Assembly (NCBI RefSeq): GCF_051014685.1
Contig: NW_027478524.1
Coordinates: forward strand, 558,001-622,000
Direction of reading: 5' to 3'
Length of the DNA stretch: 64,000 nt
Source of the DNA: Ptiloglossa arizonensis
Taxonomy: Eukaryota > Arthropoda > Insecta > Hymenoptera > Colletidae
The position numbers were made by a program, and so were the translations under genes. The notes under the pieces were generated by a model, which searched no databases, had not been told where the DNA came from, and was given only the letters and a program-made list of their open reading frames with translations. This document shows, piece after piece, positions 62,484 through 64,000 of the stretch; the stretch's first letter is position 1, and each line of letters opens with the position of its first letter.

Positions 62484-64000
62484 TAAAAATTTTCGCAAGT
62501 CTGATACTCGAAACTAATAACTACAAAGCCCTAGGGGAAAAACGCACATACCTTTGTAATCGGGCGAGTTTCTTCTTTCAGATGCAACAGGAATTTCTCG
62601 AGCTCGTCAATCCGTTCGCGAGATATGGGAGTTTGAAGTGAAGGAATGATTGAGAAACCATCAAAATTTTCGCAAGTCTGATACTCGAATCCAATAACTG
62701 GAACGGCCTAGGGGAAAAGTACACACACCATTGAAATCGGGCCAGTTTCTACTTTCAAATGCAACAGGAATTTCTCGAGTTCGTCAATCCGTTCGCGAGG
62801 TATCGGAGTTTGAAGTTAAGGAATGGTTGAGAAACCATAAAAATTTTCGCAAGTCTGATACTCGAAACTAATAACTACTATGGCCTAGGGCAAAAATGCA
62901 CATACCGTTGTAAGCGGACGAGTTTCTGGTTTCAGATGCAACAGGAATTTCTCGAGCTCGTCAATACGTTCGCGAGATATGGGAGTTTGAAGTTAAGGAA
63001 TGGTTGAGAAACCATCAAAATTTTCGCAATTCTAATGCTAGAAACGAATAACTGGAATGACCTACGTGAAAAGTACACACACCATTGTAATCGGTCGACT
63101 TTCTACTTTCAGAAGCAACAGGAAATAATCGAGTTCGTCAATCCGTTCGCGAGATATGGGAGTTTGAAGTTAAGGAATGCTTGAGAAACCATCAAAATTT
63201 TCGCAAGTCGGATACTCGAAACCAATAACTACAAAGCCCTAGGGGAAAAACACACATACCTTTGTAATCGGGCGAGTTTCTTCTTTCAGATGCAACAGGA
63301 ATTTCTCGAGCTCGTCAATCCGTTCGCGAGATGTGGGAGTTTGAAGTTAAGGAATGGTTGAGAAACCATCAAAATTTTCGCAAGTCTGATACTCGAAACC
63401 AATAACTGGAATGTCCTATGGGAAAAGTACACATACCTTTGTAATCGGGCGAGTTTCTGCTTTCAGATGCAGTAGGAAATTCTCGAGTTCGTCAATCCGT
63501 TCGCGAGATATGTAAGTGTGAAGTTAAGGAATGGTTGAGAAACCATCAAAACCTTGGCAAGTCTGATACTAGAAACCTATAACTCGAATGGCCTAGGGGA
63601 AAAGTACACATACTATTGTAATCGGGCGAGTTTCTACTTTCAGATGCAACAGGAATTTCTCGAGTTCGTCAATCCGTTCGCGAGAAATGGCAGTTTGAAG
63701 TTAAGGAATGGTTGAAAAACCATCAAAATTTTCGCAAGTCTGATACTCGAAACCAATAACTACTATGGCCTAGGGCAAAAATGCACATACCGTTGTAACC
63801 GGGCGAGTTTCTGCTTTCAGTTGCAAAAGGAAATTCTCGAGTTCGTCAATCCGTTCGCGAGATATGGGAGTTTGAAGTGAAGGAATGATTGAGAAACCAT
63901 CAAAATTTTCGCCGGTCTGATACTCGAAACCAATAACTGGAATGACCTAGGGGAAGAGTACACACACCATTCTAATCGGCGACTTTCTAGTTTCAGATAC
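62484..64000 (+). repeat. Right-end mixture of G-type and F-type monomers
   Basis: About 8.6 monomers continue past HOR G. The AATCCAATAACTGGAACGG monomer of 62,3xx is repeated 354 bp later, then G-type monomers (GTAAGCGGACGAG, CAGGAAATAATCGAG) give way from about 63,460 to F-type monomers (GATGCAGTAGG, GATATGTAAGTGTG, CCGTTGTAACCGG) resembling 42.9-43.4 kb. The window ends inside a monomer with a one-base deletion in AATCGGCGACTTTC. The array clearly continues beyond it. Confidence 0.8.

Larger units (their letters stand above)
1..64000 (+). repeat. 177-bp tandem satellite array filling the window
   Basis: A 177-bp monomer repeats head-to-tail from the first base to the last. The landmark CAGATGCAA falls at 110, 287, 464, 641, 818 and 995, that is every 177 bp, and the spacing holds through the window apart from rare 1-2 bp indels. 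Taking position 1 as the G that follows the C of CTCGAG, the monomer carries GAGTTCGTCAATCCG at 1-15, TTCGCGAGATATGGG at 16-30, a hairpin dyad at 47-62, AAAATTTT at 64-71, CCTAGG at 108-113, AATCGGGCGAG at 136-146 and CAGATGCAACAGG at 157-169. My hand-built consensus is about 42% GC. All monomers lie in one orientation and no foreign DNA interrupts them. Period, homogeneity and HORs fit a eukaryotic centromeric satellite; a subtelomeric or knob-type block is the alternative. The family is not one I recognise. Confidence 0.98.

Noticed and set aside
1..64000. CRISPR array or other repeat-spacer structure.
   Set aside because: The monomers abut with no unique spacers, and the 177-bp unit is far too long for a CRISPR repeat.
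1..64000. Telomere-like CTAGGG/CCTAGGGG motif.
   Set aside because: It occurs once per monomer and is never in tandem, so it is not a telomeric repeat.
1..64000. Human alpha satellite or Arabidopsis 178-bp centromere repeat.
   Set aside because: The period differs from the 171 bp of alpha satellite, and the sequence does not resemble either family as I know them. The host is left unnamed.

Overview
The whole 64 kb window is one uninterrupted block of tandem satellite DNA. A monomer of 177 bp (a few copies are 1-2 bp longer or shorter) is repeated about 361 times, always head-to-tail and in one orientation. I found no protein-coding gene, RNA gene, transposon, CRISPR array or unique spacer. 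The short open frames are by-products of the monomer: 177 is 59 codons exactly, so chance open frames can run from one monomer into the next. Nucleosome-scale monomers, long homogeneous arrays and multi-level higher-order repeats (HORs) point to a eukaryote, most likely a centromeric or other constitutive heterochromatic array. I do not recognise the satellite family and do not name a species.

The layout is a mosaic of HOR domains, worked out by locating private variants and measuring their spacing. Region 1 to about 4,984 holds divergent monomers with only old, weak higher-order relationships. From 4,985 to 12,241 a 20-mer (3,540 bp) is followed by a 21-mer version of itself (3,717 bp). From 12,046 to 33,809 a giant unit occurs twice: 12,386 bp (70 monomers), then 9,378 bp (53 monomers). 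Nested inside it is a 17/18-mer (3,008/3,185 bp). From 33,040 to 39,411 a 12-mer (2,124 bp) occurs exactly three times. From 39,412 to 40,512 lies part of a 10-mer (1,770 bp) derivative of it. From 40,513 to 47,946 a 21-mer (3,717 bp) occurs exactly twice, and I saw only one substitution between the copies. After a short transition, a unit of about 6.7-7.1 kb occurs twice (48,684-55,404 and 55,405-62,483), the second copy containing a tandem duplication of a 6-mer (1,062 bp). The last 1.5 kb mixes relatives of this unit and of the 40-48 kb domain.

The main biological content is the record of how the array evolves. Every large length difference I could measure between related blocks is a whole number of monomers (177, 354, 1,062 or 3,008 bp), as expected from in-register unequal exchange. 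There are also conversion-like patches, a one-monomer copy pasted 531 bp away, and a neighbouring 12-mer to 10-mer to 21-mer series. Within the monomer, a 6-bp-stem dyad, an AAAATTTT tract, a CENP-B-box-like stretch, undepleted CpG and a conserved/variable partition are the candidate functional signals. All coordinates and identities were read by eye; domain edges carry an uncertainty of tens of bases.
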